Origin: Haloarcula litorea | Lineage (GTDB): Archaea > Halobacteriota > Halobacteria > Halobacteriales > Haloarculaceae | NCBI RefSeq assembly: GCF_029338195.1 | Contig: NZ_CP119779.1 | Coordinates: forward strand, 186,001 to 250,000 | Direction: 5' to 3' | DNA length: 64,000 nt | Shown: one piece after another, positions 51,255 to 61,222 of the stretch | Layout of the letters: every line of letters begins with the position of its first letter | Position numbering within the stretch: position 1 is the first letter of the stretch | The notes under the pieces: generated by a model | What the model was told of the DNA's origin: nothing | What the model saw: only the letters and a program-made list of their open reading frames with translations | Database searches by the model: none | Made by a program: the position numbers and the translations under genes

Positions 51255-51553
51255 TCCCCGTCCAGGCGTACCTCCTGCTGTCGGCGGCGCTGTTCTGCAT
51301 CGGCCTGTTCGGCATCCTCACCCGGCGGAACGCGCTGATCTTCCTGATGTCCGTCGAGCTGATGCTGAACGCAGCGAACATCAACTTCGTCGCGTTCTCG
51401 CTCCAGCACGGCAACCTCACCGGCCAGGTGTTCGCGCTGTTCGGGATGGCCCTGGCCGCCGCGGAGGTCGCCATCGGTATCGGCATCATCCTCGTGCTGT
51501 ACCGGAACTTCAGTGACGTGGACGTGACGAAGGCGACGACGATGAGGTGGTAA
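51251..51553 (+). CDS. nuoK: NADH-quinone oxidoreductase-like subunit K
   Basis: 100 residues from GTG. Three membrane helices: YLLLSAALFCIGLFGIL, ALIFLMSVELMLNAANINFVAFS with Glu in the second helix and the family signature SVELMLNAANINFV, and FGMALAAAEVAIGIGIILVLYRN with a second conserved Glu. These charged residues belong to the proton path. Overlaps nuoJ2 by four bases; the nuoL ATG follows three bases after its stop. Confidence 0.97.
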   Translation: MIPVQAYLLLSAALFCIGLFGILTRRNALIFLMSVELMLNAANINFVAFSLQHGNLTGQVFALFGMALAAAEVAIGIGIILVLYRNFSDVDVTKATTMRW

Positions 51554-51556
51554 CAG

Positions 51557-53662
51557 ATGGCTGCATTCACATACGCTCCGGCGATCGTCCTGCTGCCGTT
51601 CGTATCGTTCCTCGTCGCGCTGTTCGCGGGCGACCGGATGCCCAAGGGCGGCGCGCTCGCGGGCATCACCGCGACGGGCGGATCGCTGCTGCTCTCTATC
51701 TGGGTCGCGCTCGACGTGGCCGGGTTCCTCGGGAGCTCGACGGCCTACAACGAGTTCGTCTACACGTGGGCCGCCGGGGTCGAGTCCGTCGCGCTCCGGT
51801 TCGGACTCCTGCTGGACCCGCTGTCGGCGCTGATGCTGCTGATCGTGACGCTCATCTCGTTCCTCGTCCACATCTTCTCGCTGGGCTACATGAACGACGA
51901 GGGCGAGACCGGGCTGCCGCGCTACTACGCCGGTCTCGGGCTGTTCACGGCGAGTATGCTCGGGTTCGTCGTCGCCAACAACCTCCTGATGGCGTTCATG
52001 TTCTTCGAGCTGGTCGGTCTCTGCTCGTACCTGCTCATCGGCTTCTGGTTCCGGGAGGACGGCCCGCCCAGCGCCGCGAAGAAGGCGTTCCTCGTCACCC
52101 GCTTCGGTGACTACTTCTTCCTCATCGGCGTGGTTGGGATCTTCGCCACCTTCGGAACCGGGCTGTTCGCGCCCATCACGGAGAACGGCGAGGTCGTCGC
52201 ACAGTCGTTCCCGGTGCTGGCCGAACACGCCATCGTCGACGGCGAGACGGCCGGCATCGCGATGCTGGACACCGTCGGCCTCTCGCCGCAGGCCTGGTTC
52301 ACGGTGCTTGGCCTGCTCGTGCTCGGGGGCGTCATCGGAAAGTCCGCGCAGTTCCCGCTGCACACGTGGCTGCCCGACGCGATGGAGGGTCCGACGCCGG
52401 TCTCCGCGCTCATCCACGCGGCGACGATGGTCGCGGCCGGCGTCTACCTCGTCGCGCGGATGTACGGCTTCTACGCCGTCTCGCCGACCGCGCTCGCGAT
52501 CATCGCGCTGGTCGGCGGGTTCACGGCCCTGTTCGCGGCGACGATGGGCCTCGTGAAACAGGAGATCAAGCAGGTGCTCGCGTACTCCACCATCTCCCAG
52601 TACGGCTATATGATGCTCGCGCTGGGGTCGGGCGGCTACGTCGCCGCCGTCTTCCACCTGACCACCCACGCCGTGTTCAAGGCGCTGCTGTTCCTCGGCG
52701 CGGGGTCGGTCATCATCGCGATGCACCACAACGAGAACATGTGGGACATGGGTGGTCTGAAAGACCGGATGCCGGTGACGTACTACGCGTTCCTCTCCGG
52801 GTCGCTGGCGCTGGCCGGCATCCTGCCGTTCGCCGGCTTCTGGTCGAAAGACGAGGTGCTGTACGAGGCGCTCATCCACGGGTTCGGCTCGGCGGGCGGC
52901 CTCGGGACGGCCTACCTCCTCGCGTACGCGATGGGGCTGCTCGCGGTCTTTTTCACCGGCTTCTACACCTTCCGGATGGTGTTTCTCACCTTCCACGGCG
53001 AGCCCCGGTCCGAGACGGCGCGTGACCCCGAGCCGGTCCGCTGGAACGTCAAAGGGCCGCTCGCGGTGCTGGGCGTGCTGGCCGCGACGGTCGGGTTCAT
53101 CAACATGAAGCCCGTCGCCGAACTCACGGGCGCACACATCGACTTCCTCCACAAGTGGCTGCTCGGTCCCGAGGAGGGCGGCTGGCCGGCCGCGCTGAAC
53201 ACCGGGCTCCACCACTACGAGGTGCTGCTGGAGGAGGTCGCTGGCGTCGGTGCCGGCGAGCCACTCGGCGCGACCGGGACGCTGCTGGCCTCGGCGGCCG
53301 TCTCGCTGGGGCTGGCGCTGGCCGGTGCGGGTGCCGCGACGTCGCTGTATCGCGGTCCCGACCCCGAAGAGCACACCGACAAGCTCGGCAGTCTGAAGAC
53401 GCTACTCATGCACAACTACTACCAGGACGAGTACCAGGTGTGGCTCGCGACGGGGCTGACCTACCCCCTCGCGCGTGCGATGGACAAGTTCGACCAGGGC
53501 GTCGTCGACGGCGTCGTCAACGGCGTCTCCAGCGTGAGCCTGTTCGGTGGCCGGCGGATGCGGCGCATCCAGTCCGGCGTCGTCAGCAACTACGCGACGC
53601 TGCTGACGCTGGGGCTGGTCCTCCTGCTGGCCGCCTTCGGCCTCGCCGGGGGGTGGTTCTGA
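51557..53662 (+). CDS. nuoL: NADH-quinone oxidoreductase-like subunit L
   Basis: 701 residues, around 16 helices plus a long C-terminal lateral helix and closing helix. Subunit L is the distal antiporter-like proton pump. Motifs include LLDPLSALMLLIVTLISFLV, MNDEGETGLPRYYAGLGLFTASM, FELVGLCSYLLIGFWFRED, the antiporter core GKSAQFPLHTWLPDAMEGPTPVSALIHAATMVAAGVYLVARMY, the lysine-rich half LVKQEIKQVLAYSTISQYGYM and FAGFWSKDEVL. The lateral helix connects the three pumps. Part of the continuous J-N transcript. Confidence 0.97.
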   Translation: MAAFTYAPAIVLLPFVSFLVALFAGDRMPKGGALAGITATGGSLLLSIWVALDVAGFLGSSTAYNEFVYTWAAGVESVALRFGLLLDPLSALMLLIVTLISFLVHIFSLGYMNDEGETGLPRYYAGLGLFTASMLGFVVANNLLMAFMFFELVGLCSYLLIGFWFREDGPPSAAKKAFLVTRFGDYFFLIGVVGIFATFGTGLFAPITENGEVVAQSFPVLAEHAIVDGETAGIAMLDTVGLSPQAWFTVLGLLVLGGVIGKSAQFPLHTWLPDAMEGPTPVSALIHAATMVAAGVYLVARMYGFYAVSPTALAIIALVGGFTALFAATMGLVKQEIKQVLAYSTISQYGYMMLALGSGGYVAAVFHLTTHAVFKALLFLGAGSVIIAMHHNENMWDMGGLKDRMPVTYYAFLSGSLALAGILPFAGFWSKDEVLYEALIHGFGSAGGLGTAYLLAYAMGLLAVFFTGFYTFRMVFLTFHGEPRSETARDPEPVRWNVKGPLAVLGVLAATVGFINMKPVAELTGAHIDFLHKWLLGPEEGGWPAALNTGLHHYEVLLEEVAGVGAGEPLGATGTLLASAAVSLGLALAGAGAATSLYRGPDPEEHTDKLGSLKTLLMHNYYQDEYQVWLATGLTYPLARAMDKFDQGVVDGVVNGVSSVSLFGGRRMRRIQSGVVSNYATLLTLGLVLLLAAFGLAGGWF

Positions 53663-55192
<1,530 letters not shown>

Positions 55193-56755
55193 ATGACGCA
55201 TCAACTGCCCGCCTGGATGGGGCTCGCCCCGGCGCTCGCGCTCGCGGTCACCGCACTGGTGCTGCTGCTCGTCGACAGCGTCGACCCGGACACGACCAAC
55301 ACGACGCTGCTGGGCGGCGTCTCCATCGCCGGGGGCCTCACGTCGTTGGCCTTCGCCGTCTGGTTCGTCTTCGGCGGCACCGGCATCCCCGAGAGCGAGG
55401 GCGGCGTCGGCACGCCCGTCCTGTTCAACGGCCAGCTGGTCGTCGACCAGATGGCGCTGTTCTTCATGGTCATCGTCGCCAGCGTCACGACGCTGGTGAC
55501 ACTCGCCAGCACGGACTACGTCCGCGAACACGCCTACCAGGCGGAGTTCTACTCGCTGGTGATGCTGGCGGCCACCGGGATGGCCGTGCTGAGCGCGGCC
55601 AACAGCCTGGCGACGGCGTTCGTCGCGCTGGAGCTGGTCTCGCTGCCCTCCTACGCGCTCGTGGCCTTCCTCAAGAAGAACCGCGGGAGCGTCGAGGCCG
55701 GCCTGAAGTACTTCCTCATCGGCGCGGTCTCGTCGGCGGTGTTCGCCTACGGCATCTCGCTGGTGTACGCCGCGACCGGCGTCCTCCGGTTCGACGGCGT
55801 CGCCACCGCCATCGAGAGCGGGACGATCCAGACCGTCGTCGACGGCACCGTCCAGGCCCAGTCCGGGTCGCCCGCGGTGCCGATGTCGCTGCTGGGCGTC
55901 GGCATCCTGATGGTCATCGGTGGCGTCGCCTTCAAGATCGCCGCCGTGCCGTTCCAGTTCTGGGCACCGGAGGCCTACGAGGGCGCGCCCGCCCCCGTCT
56001 CGGCGTTCCTCTCGTCGGCCTCGAAGGCCGCCGGGTTCGTCCTCGCTTTCCGTGTGTTCGCCGTGGCCTTCCCCATCGGCGCGCTGGTCGGGAGCGGGGC
56101 GCTGAACTGGTTCGCCGTCTTCCAGGTGCTTGCCATCGCGACGATGTTCGTCGGCAACTTCGCCGCCGCCACCCAGGAGAAAGTCAAGCGGATGCTGGCA
56201 TACTCCAGCGTCGGCCACGCCGGCTACGTCCTCATCGGGCTGGCCGCGCTGTCGGCCACCGGTGACGGGATGGCCCTGTCGATGAGCGCCGGGATGGCCC
56301 ACCTGCTCGTCTACGGCTTCATGAACACCGGCGCGTTCCTGTTCATCGCGCTCGCCGAGTACTGGGGCGTCGGCCGCCGCTTCGAGGACTACAACGGCCT
56401 CGGTCGGCAGGCCCCGCTGGCCTGTGCCGCGATGACCGTCTTCCTGTTCAGCCTCGCCGGCCTCCCGATCGGGGCCGGGTTCTTCTCGAAGTTCTACCTG
56501 TTCTCGGCGACGCTTGACGTCGGCGCGTGGTCGCTGGCGGCCGCGCTGGTCATCAACAGCGCGCTGTCGCTGTTCTACTACTCCCGGGTCGTCAAGGCGA
56601 TGTGGATCGAGGACCCGGTCTCCGGGCGCTCCATCGAGTCGTACCCGACGGGGCTGTACACCGCCATCGTCGCGGCGGCGCTCGTGACGGTGTTGCTGAT
56701 CCCCGGCTTCGACTACGTCTCCAGCGTCGCCTTCCGCGCCGTCGAACTACTGTAG
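55193..56755 (+). CDS. nuoN: NADH-quinone oxidoreductase-like subunit N
   Basis: 520 residues, 14 helices, third antiporter-like pump. Signatures: DQMALFFMVIVASVTTLVTLAS, FVALELVSLPSYALVAFLKKNRGSVEAGLKYFLIGAVSSAVFAYG, FKIAAVPFQFWAPEAYEGAPAPVSAFLSSASKAAGFVL, and EKVKRMLAYSSVGHAGYVLIG. The Lys in KIAAVP and Glu in ALELV are the proton-channel residues. GGAGGTGG stands just before the ATG. Last gene of the cluster; its stop overlaps the convergent hydrolase stop by nine bases. Confidence 0.97.
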   Translation: MTHQLPAWMGLAPALALAVTALVLLLVDSVDPDTTNTTLLGGVSIAGGLTSLAFAVWFVFGGTGIPESEGGVGTPVLFNGQLVVDQMALFFMVIVASVTTLVTLASTDYVREHAYQAEFYSLVMLAATGMAVLSAANSLATAFVALELVSLPSYALVAFLKKNRGSVEAGLKYFLIGAVSSAVFAYGISLVYAATGVLRFDGVATAIESGTIQTVVDGTVQAQSGSPAVPMSLLGVGILMVIGGVAFKIAAVPFQFWAPEAYEGAPAPVSAFLSSASKAAGFVLAFRVFAVAFPIGALVGSGALNWFAVFQVLAIATMFVGNFAAATQEKVKRMLAYSSVGHAGYVLIGLAALSATGDGMALSMSAGMAHLLVYGFMNTGAFLFIALAEYWGVGRRFEDYNGLGRQAPLACAAMTVFLFSLAGLPIGAGFFSKFYLFSATLDVGAWSLAAALVINSALSLFYYSRVVKAMWIEDPVSGRSIESYPTGLYTAIVAAALVTVLLIPGFDYVSSVAFRAVELL

Positions 56756-57697
56756 CTCGTAGACGATCACGCCGCCTTTCTCCCGTCTCCTCACGCGGTC
56801 CTGTGTCTCCAGCACGTCGAGGTGCCCGACGGCCTCGCTCAGCCCCGAGAAGTACTCCGTCGCCGGCAGGTCGCCGAACAGCCCCGTCATCACGTCGACG
56901 GGGGAGGTCGCGCCTCCGCTGACGATGTCGGCCACCGCCTCGGTCCGCTGGTCGTGCTCGGCGAGGACGGCGTCGATGCGCTCGACCGGGGACTCGACGG
57001 GCTCGCGGTGGCCGGTGAGAAAGCGGTCGTGGCCCTGCTCGCGGAGCCAGCGCAGGGAGTCGTTGAACGCCGGCAGGACGCGCGGACGCTCGCCGCCCTC
57101 AGCTGGGGGTGGCTGGAGGAAGGGGTTGGGCGTGATGTCGGCCAGCACGTTGTCGCCGACGACGGCCTCCCGGCGGCCGTCGTGGTCGTACGAGAAGATC
57201 CGCTCGCCCTCGGCGTGGCCCGCCACGGCGTCGACGGCGAGCGGTTCGTCGTCGACGGTGACGGTGTCGCCGGCGTCCAGTTCCCGGTCGGTCTCGACGC
57301 TCTCGGCGTAGGCGAGGAACGCCTCCGGGAGCTGGGTGACCGTCTCCGCCGTCTCGGCCGCGAGCCCGCACCGCTCGAAGAAGTCCGAGAAGTAGTCCTG
57401 CTCGTAGCGCAGCCGCGCGGGGAAGTCCCGCATGATGGCCGCGCCCTCGGGACTCGCCAGGACGCGTGCCCCGGCGTCCCGGAGCCGCGCGGCCAGTCCG
57501 AAGTGGTCCGGGTGCGGGTGGGTGACGACCACCTGTTCGACGTCGCCGGGACCCAGCTCGCGGGCTTCGAGCGCCTCGAGCAGTCTCGACCACGCCTCCT
57601 CGCTGTCCGGTCCCGGATCGACGACGGTCCGACCCGCGAGGTAGGCGTTGACCGCGCCGACCTGGAACGGCGTCGGGATGGATACCCGCGTGAACAT
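56747..57697 (-). CDS. Metallo-beta-lactamase-fold hydrolase
   Basis: 316 residues. The metal motif HxHxDH is in VTHPHPDHFGLAARL; later residues are GHAEGERIFSYDHDGRREAVVGDNVLADITPNPFLQP and the final histidine in FLTGHREPV. The C-terminal ~90 residues contain a winged-helix-like AVADIVSGGATSPVDVMTGLFGDLP-type segment seen in the lactonase-like/Lactb2 branch. Such hydrolases act on thioesters, lactones or RNA; the substrate here is unknown. ATG 57697 was picked because earlier in-frame sequence is not conserved-looking. It ends inside the nuoN stop (convergent). Confidence 0.9.
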   Translation of the reverse strand: MFTRVSIPTPFQVGAVNAYLAGRTVVDPGPDSEEAWSRLLEALEARELGPGDVEQVVVTHPHPDHFGLAARLRDAGARVLASPEGAAIMRDFPARLRYEQDYFSDFFERCGLAAETAETVTQLPEAFLAYAESVETDRELDAGDTVTVDDEPLAVDAVAGHAEGERIFSYDHDGRREAVVGDNVLADITPNPFLQPPPAEGGERPRVLPAFNDSLRWLREQGHDRFLTGHREPVESPVERIDAVLAEHDQRTEAVADIVSGGATSPVDVMTGLFGDLPATEYFSGLSEAVGHLDVLETQDRVRRREKGGVIVYELQ

Positions 57698-57786
57698 AGC
57701 CCACCGTTTCGCCGCCCCGCGGAAAACCCTTCGTCCACGCGGGGCCGGGCACAAAGGATTTATTCGTTGCCCACCAAGCAACAGAT

Positions 57787-58056
57787 ATGAACAAGCACTT
57801 CGAGGACGCACGGTACTACCTCAAGCGAGCGGGCGAGACGGCCGGTAAGGGCGTCAGAGAGGAGCTGGAACCCGTCGAGCAGCGGTTCCGAGAGCTCACC
57901 GGTAAGGAGGAGGAACCCGAGCCCGGTCGCCTCGACAAGGTCAAGGCCGACCTGAAAGACCTCCAGCAGAACGCCGAGGGCGAGGCCGAACGGGCCATCG
58001 AGGACGCCCGTGAGAAGATCGAGGCGTACCGCTCGACGGACTCGGCGGACGCGTAG
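57787..58056 (+). CDS. Small helical charged protein of unknown function
   Basis: 89 residues, all predicted helix, highly charged (FEDARYYLKRAGETAGKGVREELE, VKADLKDLQQNAEGEAERAIEDAREKIEAYR). No cysteine, no membrane segment. It looks like a conserved haloarchaeal family (the DUF7553-type, from memory and unchecked). A TATA-like tttattc (57759-57765) lies about 25 bases upstream, so it is likely leaderless. It sits between the hydrolase and the tRNA-Val gene, the last chromosomal gene before the integrated element. Confidence 0.8.
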   Translation: MNKHFEDARYYLKRAGETAGKGVREELEPVEQRFRELTGKEEEPEPGRLDKVKADLKDLQQNAEGEAERAIEDAREKIEAYRSTDSADA

Positions 58057-58066
58057 CGGGAACGCA

Positions 58067-58076
58067 ATTCTTAATG
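58067..58076 (+). promoter_or_regulatory. TATA-like promoter of tRNA-Val
   Basis: ATTCTTAATG, 29-38 bases before the 5' end of the tRNA-Val gene. The distance is right for an archaeal promoter. Confidence 0.55.
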
Positions 58077-58104
58077 TAGCCCGTCGAATAGCGACGGATG
58101 CACC

Positions 58105-58179
58105 GGGTTGGTGATCTAGTCCGGTTATGATACCTCCTTCACACGGAGGATGTCGGCGGTTCGAATCCGCCCCAACCCA
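58105..58179 (+). tRNA. tRNA-Val (anticodon CAC)
   Basis: 75 bases. Acceptor stem GGGTTGG/CCAACCC with discriminator A (58179); anticodon stem CCTCC/GGAGG encloses TTCACAC with anticodon CAC reading GTG; the T arm is GGCGGTTCGAATCCGCC. CCA is not encoded. The 3' end is duplicated at 63137-63154, marking it as the integration site of the element to its right. The tRNA stays complete and functional after insertion. Confidence 0.96.
58162..58179 (+). repeat. Left attachment repeat (attL), in tRNA-Val 3' end
   Basis: CGAATCCGCCCCAACCCA, perfect copy of 63137-63154. It covers the 3' half of the T arm and the acceptor strand of tRNA-Val plus the discriminator base, the usual site of archaeal tyrosine integrases. 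Confidence 0.88.
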
Positions 58180-58541
58180 CTCACCTTCTTGACGGAGCGA
58201 AAGGACAGAACGGCAGTGGTACGCTTTTAAGCCACCTGTCCAAGCGCCCCCTCATTCGGCCAAGTCTCCGATTCGACTCACGCGAGCGCTCCGCTTGGAC
58301 AATGCTCAGGCAGAGGCAAAAAGCTTTGGATGAAACCATCTGAGAGCGCTCTATAGTTTTTTTAATGCGTTCTGAGGCTTTGCCTCCCTCAACAGAGCCG
58401 GAGCGCGAGTGATAATATTTCAATTTTGGAACTGAGTCTACCCCCTTGTCAAAGACTGCCAAGAACTGAAAGAATCCACTCTTCGGAGGCACCTGATTTT
58501 TAACGACAGTACACCAACAGTATCCTCGTGAGCCATCAACA
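58180..58541. other. Gene-free left end of the element (362 bases)
   Basis: A+T-rich, without a supported gene. A minus-strand frame running from 58492 has no start context and no family features. The stretch contains gttttttttaatgcg-like T runs near 58356-58370 and a TATA-like tttttaacg about 40 bases before the gene at 58542. Confidence 0.5.
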
Positions 58542-58754
58542 ATGGCTGTTCAAAACGTCGCTTGTGAAAACTGTGGCACAATGGTAACGTTTTCGTACAA
58601 TTCTGACAAAGAAGTGAAAGATACGGGAATGGGAGAAGACGGTAGGCCAAAAACAGCAATCGAAGCAGGAAAAGGAAGTACGAATAAGTTCGAGGAGTGT
58701 CCGAACTGTGGAGAGACGGTTTGGATGTACGTCGTTTCTAACTCTTGGCTGTAG
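58542..58754 (+). CDS. Zinc-ribbon microprotein of the element
   Basis: 70 residues with two cysteine pairs, CENC near residue 9 and CPNC near residue 53, separated by about 40 residues. It is likely to bind zinc. The middle (FSYNSDKEVKDTGMGEDGRP) is charged. The hydrophobic end VWMYVVSNSWL is unusual. I recognise no named family. Codon use is A+T-rich, matching the element. A TATA-like tract (58496-58504) lies about 40 bases upstream. A regulatory or anti-restriction role is conceivable, but nothing proves it. Confidence 0.7.
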   Translation: MAVQNVACENCGTMVTFSYNSDKEVKDTGMGEDGRPKTAIEAGKGSTNKFEECPNCGETVWMYVVSNSWL

Positions 58755-58763
58755 GAAAGACGG

Positions 58764-59033
58764 CTATTGATAAGACGGCTCTTCCCCTCGAAAGCCAGCC
58801 ATCAATTCCTCTAAGATAGCCTTATTATCCGCTACCAACCGTTGGCCCAATTCTCCTTTGCCAACGATTGAGAACACAAGTCCTGCTATCTTGAGCATCA
58901 CATTGAGGTACATCCATACGAGGGGACGAACGAATATCCCGCTTAGTGGAATCTTCCCTGCGGCACTACCCATTGAGTAAGCCAATTCTTTCCGCTCTTC
59001 GCCACCATAGACGGTATCTGTTTCCTGTGCCAT
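58764..59033 (-). CDS. Small membrane-associated protein of the element
   Basis: 89 residues. The middle (KIPLSGIFVRPLVWMYLNVMLKIAGLVFSIVG, shown in parts) is a long hydrophobic stretch of about 25-30 residues that may span or lie on the membrane once. N- and C-termini are soluble and charged. No known family. A T-rich tract (cttttta) lies about 30 bases before the ATG, consistent with its own promoter. Convergent with the zinc-ribbon gene at 58542, with 9 bases between their stops. Confidence 0.6.
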   Translation of the reverse strand: MAQETDTVYGGEERKELAYSMGSAAGKIPLSGIFVRPLVWMYLNVMLKIAGLVFSIVGKGELGQRLVADNKAILEELMAGFRGEEPSYQ

Positions 59034-59130
59034 ATGTGAGGGTTGCTATCGGGACTCACTAAAAAGTAGGCCAACATTACCCCGTCTTGGCAAAGAGACG
59101 AACACACTGCCGCCAATATGAGAAACGAGG

Positions 59131-59424
59131 TTATCGCTGGAAGCTCCAAGTCTTCCCTGAGCTTTCACTGTCGCTGTTGACTGTGATACCCTCACCCTTC
59201 TGAATCTGCTTGAGATTGTAGGCTTCCCGCTTGTCCCGTCGCTCGATTCCGTACTTGTCCATCCAATCCTTTACAGTCTTAGGGCTAACACCAAGCCGCT
59301 CTGCCATTTCCCGAAGCGAAAGAGCGGCTTCGTGGTACAAGTGTCGAAGAATCTCTTCGTCACGGTGGGGATTGTCAGCCGTCTGGAGTCGCTGGTACAC
59401 GGAGGGGGACTTTGTAGCACTCAT
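59131..59424 (-). CDS. Homeodomain-like HTH regulator of the element
   Basis: 97 residues. The HTH is ALSLREMAERLGVSPKTVKDWM, about residues 34-55, followed by a basic helix DKYGIERRDKREAYNLKQIQKG. The layout is that of small haloarchaeal virus/plasmid regulators (DNA-binding domain in the middle and no partner domain). It should bind DNA. A dyad of TATGTAA and TTACATA starts exactly at its start codon and extends upstream; this would allow autorepression. The promoter it overlaps may also serve the region to the right. Confidence 0.82.
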   Translation of the reverse strand: MSATKSPSVYQRLQTADNPHRDEEILRHLYHEAALSLREMAERLGVSPKTVKDWMDKYGIERRDKREAYNLKQIQKGEGITVNSDSESSGKTWSFQR

Positions 59425-59447
59425 ATGTAATAATACGTACTTACATA
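59424..59447. promoter_or_regulatory. Operator-like dyad before the HTH gene
   Basis: TATGTAA (59424-59430) and TTACATA (59441-59447) are exact inverted repeats around the palindrome TACGTA. The dyad covers the start codon and the first 23 bases upstream of the regulator, where a basal promoter would lie. It is the most likely binding site of the HTH protein. Confidence 0.5.
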
Positions 59448-60347
59448 CATATAAATGTTTCGCAATTACTTATAAGCCTGACGCAAAGTTATTATATGAG
59501 TTTGTGAGCCGTTTACCTCAGGTAAGGGATACCCACTGCGGGATAAACACAGCCTGCGCCGGATTTATCAAGAATCTTACTGACGAAATATAAAGTATAT
59601 TATGTTTCGACGTGATTCTGCGGCTGTTGAGGTTAGCGAAAAAAGTTTTTACATTTCAAAAAAGACTGTTTATAGAGTAGTGTATTCTCTGTGGTGCTAC
59701 TATAACAAGTATTGTGTAGACTACAGCCTACTGTTACGCCGTACTAAGTAGTCTACACTCTAAGGACACAGAGAATATACTACTTAAACCTGTCTTTTGC
59801 TGTGGAGCCGTTAGGAGTCGCTGTGTTTACCGCACAAAGTCTATACTCACTGATTTGCTATCAGAGCTTGAGCAAATACCGTATTTAAGCTTTACCAACT
59901 ACCGCTTTATATTCTCAGCCGAAGGTAAACACTCGGACAAGTAACCTTAGCATCCACAGAGAACCGGCTCACTGCCGCGCTGTGACGCTTGACGCTTGTC
60001 CAAGAGGGAAGCATCCTAGCCTAACTGAGACGGCTCACAGGCCCCCTGACGCTTCGCAGAGCGGATTCCCCTGCCGTCTGGTGGTTTATCTCTGCGATTA
60101 TGTCGGGGCAGGATTGAGTAAATGCGGCTTTGGCAGAGATATAGGGTAGTGGTGGCCCTACAGTTTCCATTTCTCGGCTCGTGAAGGGGGCTACAATCTA
60201 TTTGATTTACTGCCGAGGGGGAAGCATCATATCAGAGCAGAAATCGCTCTGACGCCAATCTGAGGCTGAAAAAAGTGACGGCTGAATACCCTGAGACTGT
60301 AGATTACAGTCTATATCAGACTTATTATGTAAAACTAATCAGATTGC
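59425..60347. other. Gene-free core of the element (923 bases)
   Basis: No convincing gene on either strand: frames are shorter than 40 codons or lack start context. It carries the operator-like dyad at the left, the 139-base nested inverted repeat (59660-59798), and to its right several small direct repeats such as gaagcatc (three times, near 60007, 60221 and adjacent) and gacgctt (three times). This layout suggests a replication or transfer origin or a structured RNA region. Confidence 0.5.
59660..59798. repeat. Nested 139-base inverted repeat
   Basis: Three arm pairs: AAAAGAC (59660-59666) with GTCTTTT (59792-59798); AGTAGTGTATTCTCTGTG (59676-59693) with CACAGAGAATATACTACT (59767-59784), one mismatch; GTGTAGACTAC (59714-59724) with GTAGTCTACAC (59748-59758), perfect. 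The centre is a 23-base loop. It can fold as a long three-tier hairpin of DNA or RNA. Possible roles are replication origin, terminator or non-coding RNA. Confidence 0.75.
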
Positions 60348-60605
60348 TTATGTTCTCCGCTCTTCGAGTGGGACAGGCTCGCCGGGTTCGGTGGCCCCAT
60401 CAGCCTGCCGTACACGGGTTTTGTCGTTGTCGGGGCCAATGACAACCACCTGTCCCGTTTGCTCATCATAGTGAGCCGTATAGTTGTCGGATTCGTACAC
60501 TCTTACCTTTGGATTCAGTAAGCCATTTGGGAAATATTCGCTCGAATATTCAAGAATCTCACCGTTAAACTCAAATTCTGTATTTAGAGGTAGCATAAAT
60601 TTCAC
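60348..60605 (-). CDS. Unknown small protein of the element (operon gene 4)
   Basis: 85 residues if it starts at GTG 60605, which overlaps the preceding stop (GTGA). An ATG at 60596 gives 82. The sequence is acidic, with beta-strand character (FEFNGEILEYSSEYF, KVRVYESDNYTAHYDEQTGQVVVIG). No family recognised; it may be a small beta-barrel or antitoxin-like protein. It is the last of four genes in a head-to-tail order on the minus strand. Confidence 0.6.
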   Translation of the reverse strand: MKFMLPLNTEFEFNGEILEYSSEYFPNGLLNPKVRVYESDNYTAHYDEQTGQVVVIGPDNDKTRVRQADGATEPGEPVPLEERRT

Positions 60606-60898
60606 TCTCCGTCAGCAGTAAAGTTACCGTTTTCGTCCCTGTCCCTTACGATTTCGAGGTTTCCGTCGTCAGACGGCTGTAGCTCTGCCCCATCTGCCCA
60701 CCGCTCCGATAAATCAGATTCGTTACCAATTAGGACTTGTAGGATATGCTCACCGACAGGCCCATTTTGAGCAAACGTGCCGTCACTGCTACGCTGTCGT
60801 GTAAATTCTCGCTTTCCTAAATCTGAAAGAATCTCGTCTCGAAGCTTCTCAAATGTCTCTCGTGGTATGTCAACTTGGATAGACTCTCGACGTGCCAT
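60602..60898 (-). CDS. Unknown small protein of the element (operon gene 3)
   Basis: 98 residues. The N-terminus (ESIQVDIPRETFEKLRDEIL) has the strand-helix pattern seen in ribbon-helix-helix DNA-binding proteins, but the rest (FTRQRSSDGTFAQNGPVGEHILQVLIGNESDLSERW) differs, so DNA binding is only possible. It overlaps the next gene by four bases (GTGA) and lies 13 bases after gene 2, so it is clearly within the operon. No family name. Confidence 0.65.
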   Translation of the reverse strand: MARRESIQVDIPRETFEKLRDEILSDLGKREFTRQRSSDGTFAQNGPVGEHILQVLIGNESDLSERWADGAELQPSDDGNLEIVRDRDENGNFTADGE

Positions 60899-60911
60899 AA
60901 TTATACCTCAA

Positions 60912-61217
60912 TTAATTAAAGTGTTTGTCGCGTAGTTCATCCTGCTTTGCCTGTACGTCGTCACACACACTGTCAGAGCGGCGTCTGTGTTCACTCGTCT
61001 CTGCCACCGACGTTTCCCCGTCGTCCAAACCAAGACGGCTCTTTGTGCGCTCTTGAGCCTCTGAGACACGGCTGTTATGCTCACTCACGTCGTCAATGTG
61101 CGCTTCGAGAGCCTCAAATAGCAGAGAGACGGGATTATCGTTGTCGCTGGCTGTACGTGCCAATTCCACCAATTCCGCTAACTGCTCCGGGTTGTCAACC
61201 TTTACTTTTCTTGTCAT
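60912..61217 (-). CDS. Unknown helical protein of the element (operon gene 2)
   Basis: 101 residues. Nearly all helix, with heptad-like pattern in the N-terminal half (LAELVELARTASDNDNP and LLFEALEAHIDDVSEHNSRVSEAQERT) and a hydrophilic C-terminal half with a single cysteine. It could form a coiled coil or a DNA-binding dimer. It begins only five bases after the stop of the 46-codon gene, so translation is likely coupled. No known family recognised. Confidence 0.65.
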   Translation of the reverse strand: MTRKVKVDNPEQLAELVELARTASDNDNPVSLLFEALEAHIDDVSEHNSRVSEAQERTKSRLGLDDGETSVAETSEHRRRSDSVCDDVQAKQDELRDKHFN

Positions 61218-61222
61218 AGTTA

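Noticed and set aside
58181-58492. 103-codon minus-strand frame at the left end of the element
   Set aside because: Unbalanced composition, no start signal and a stop right after the tRNA gene; no features of a real protein.
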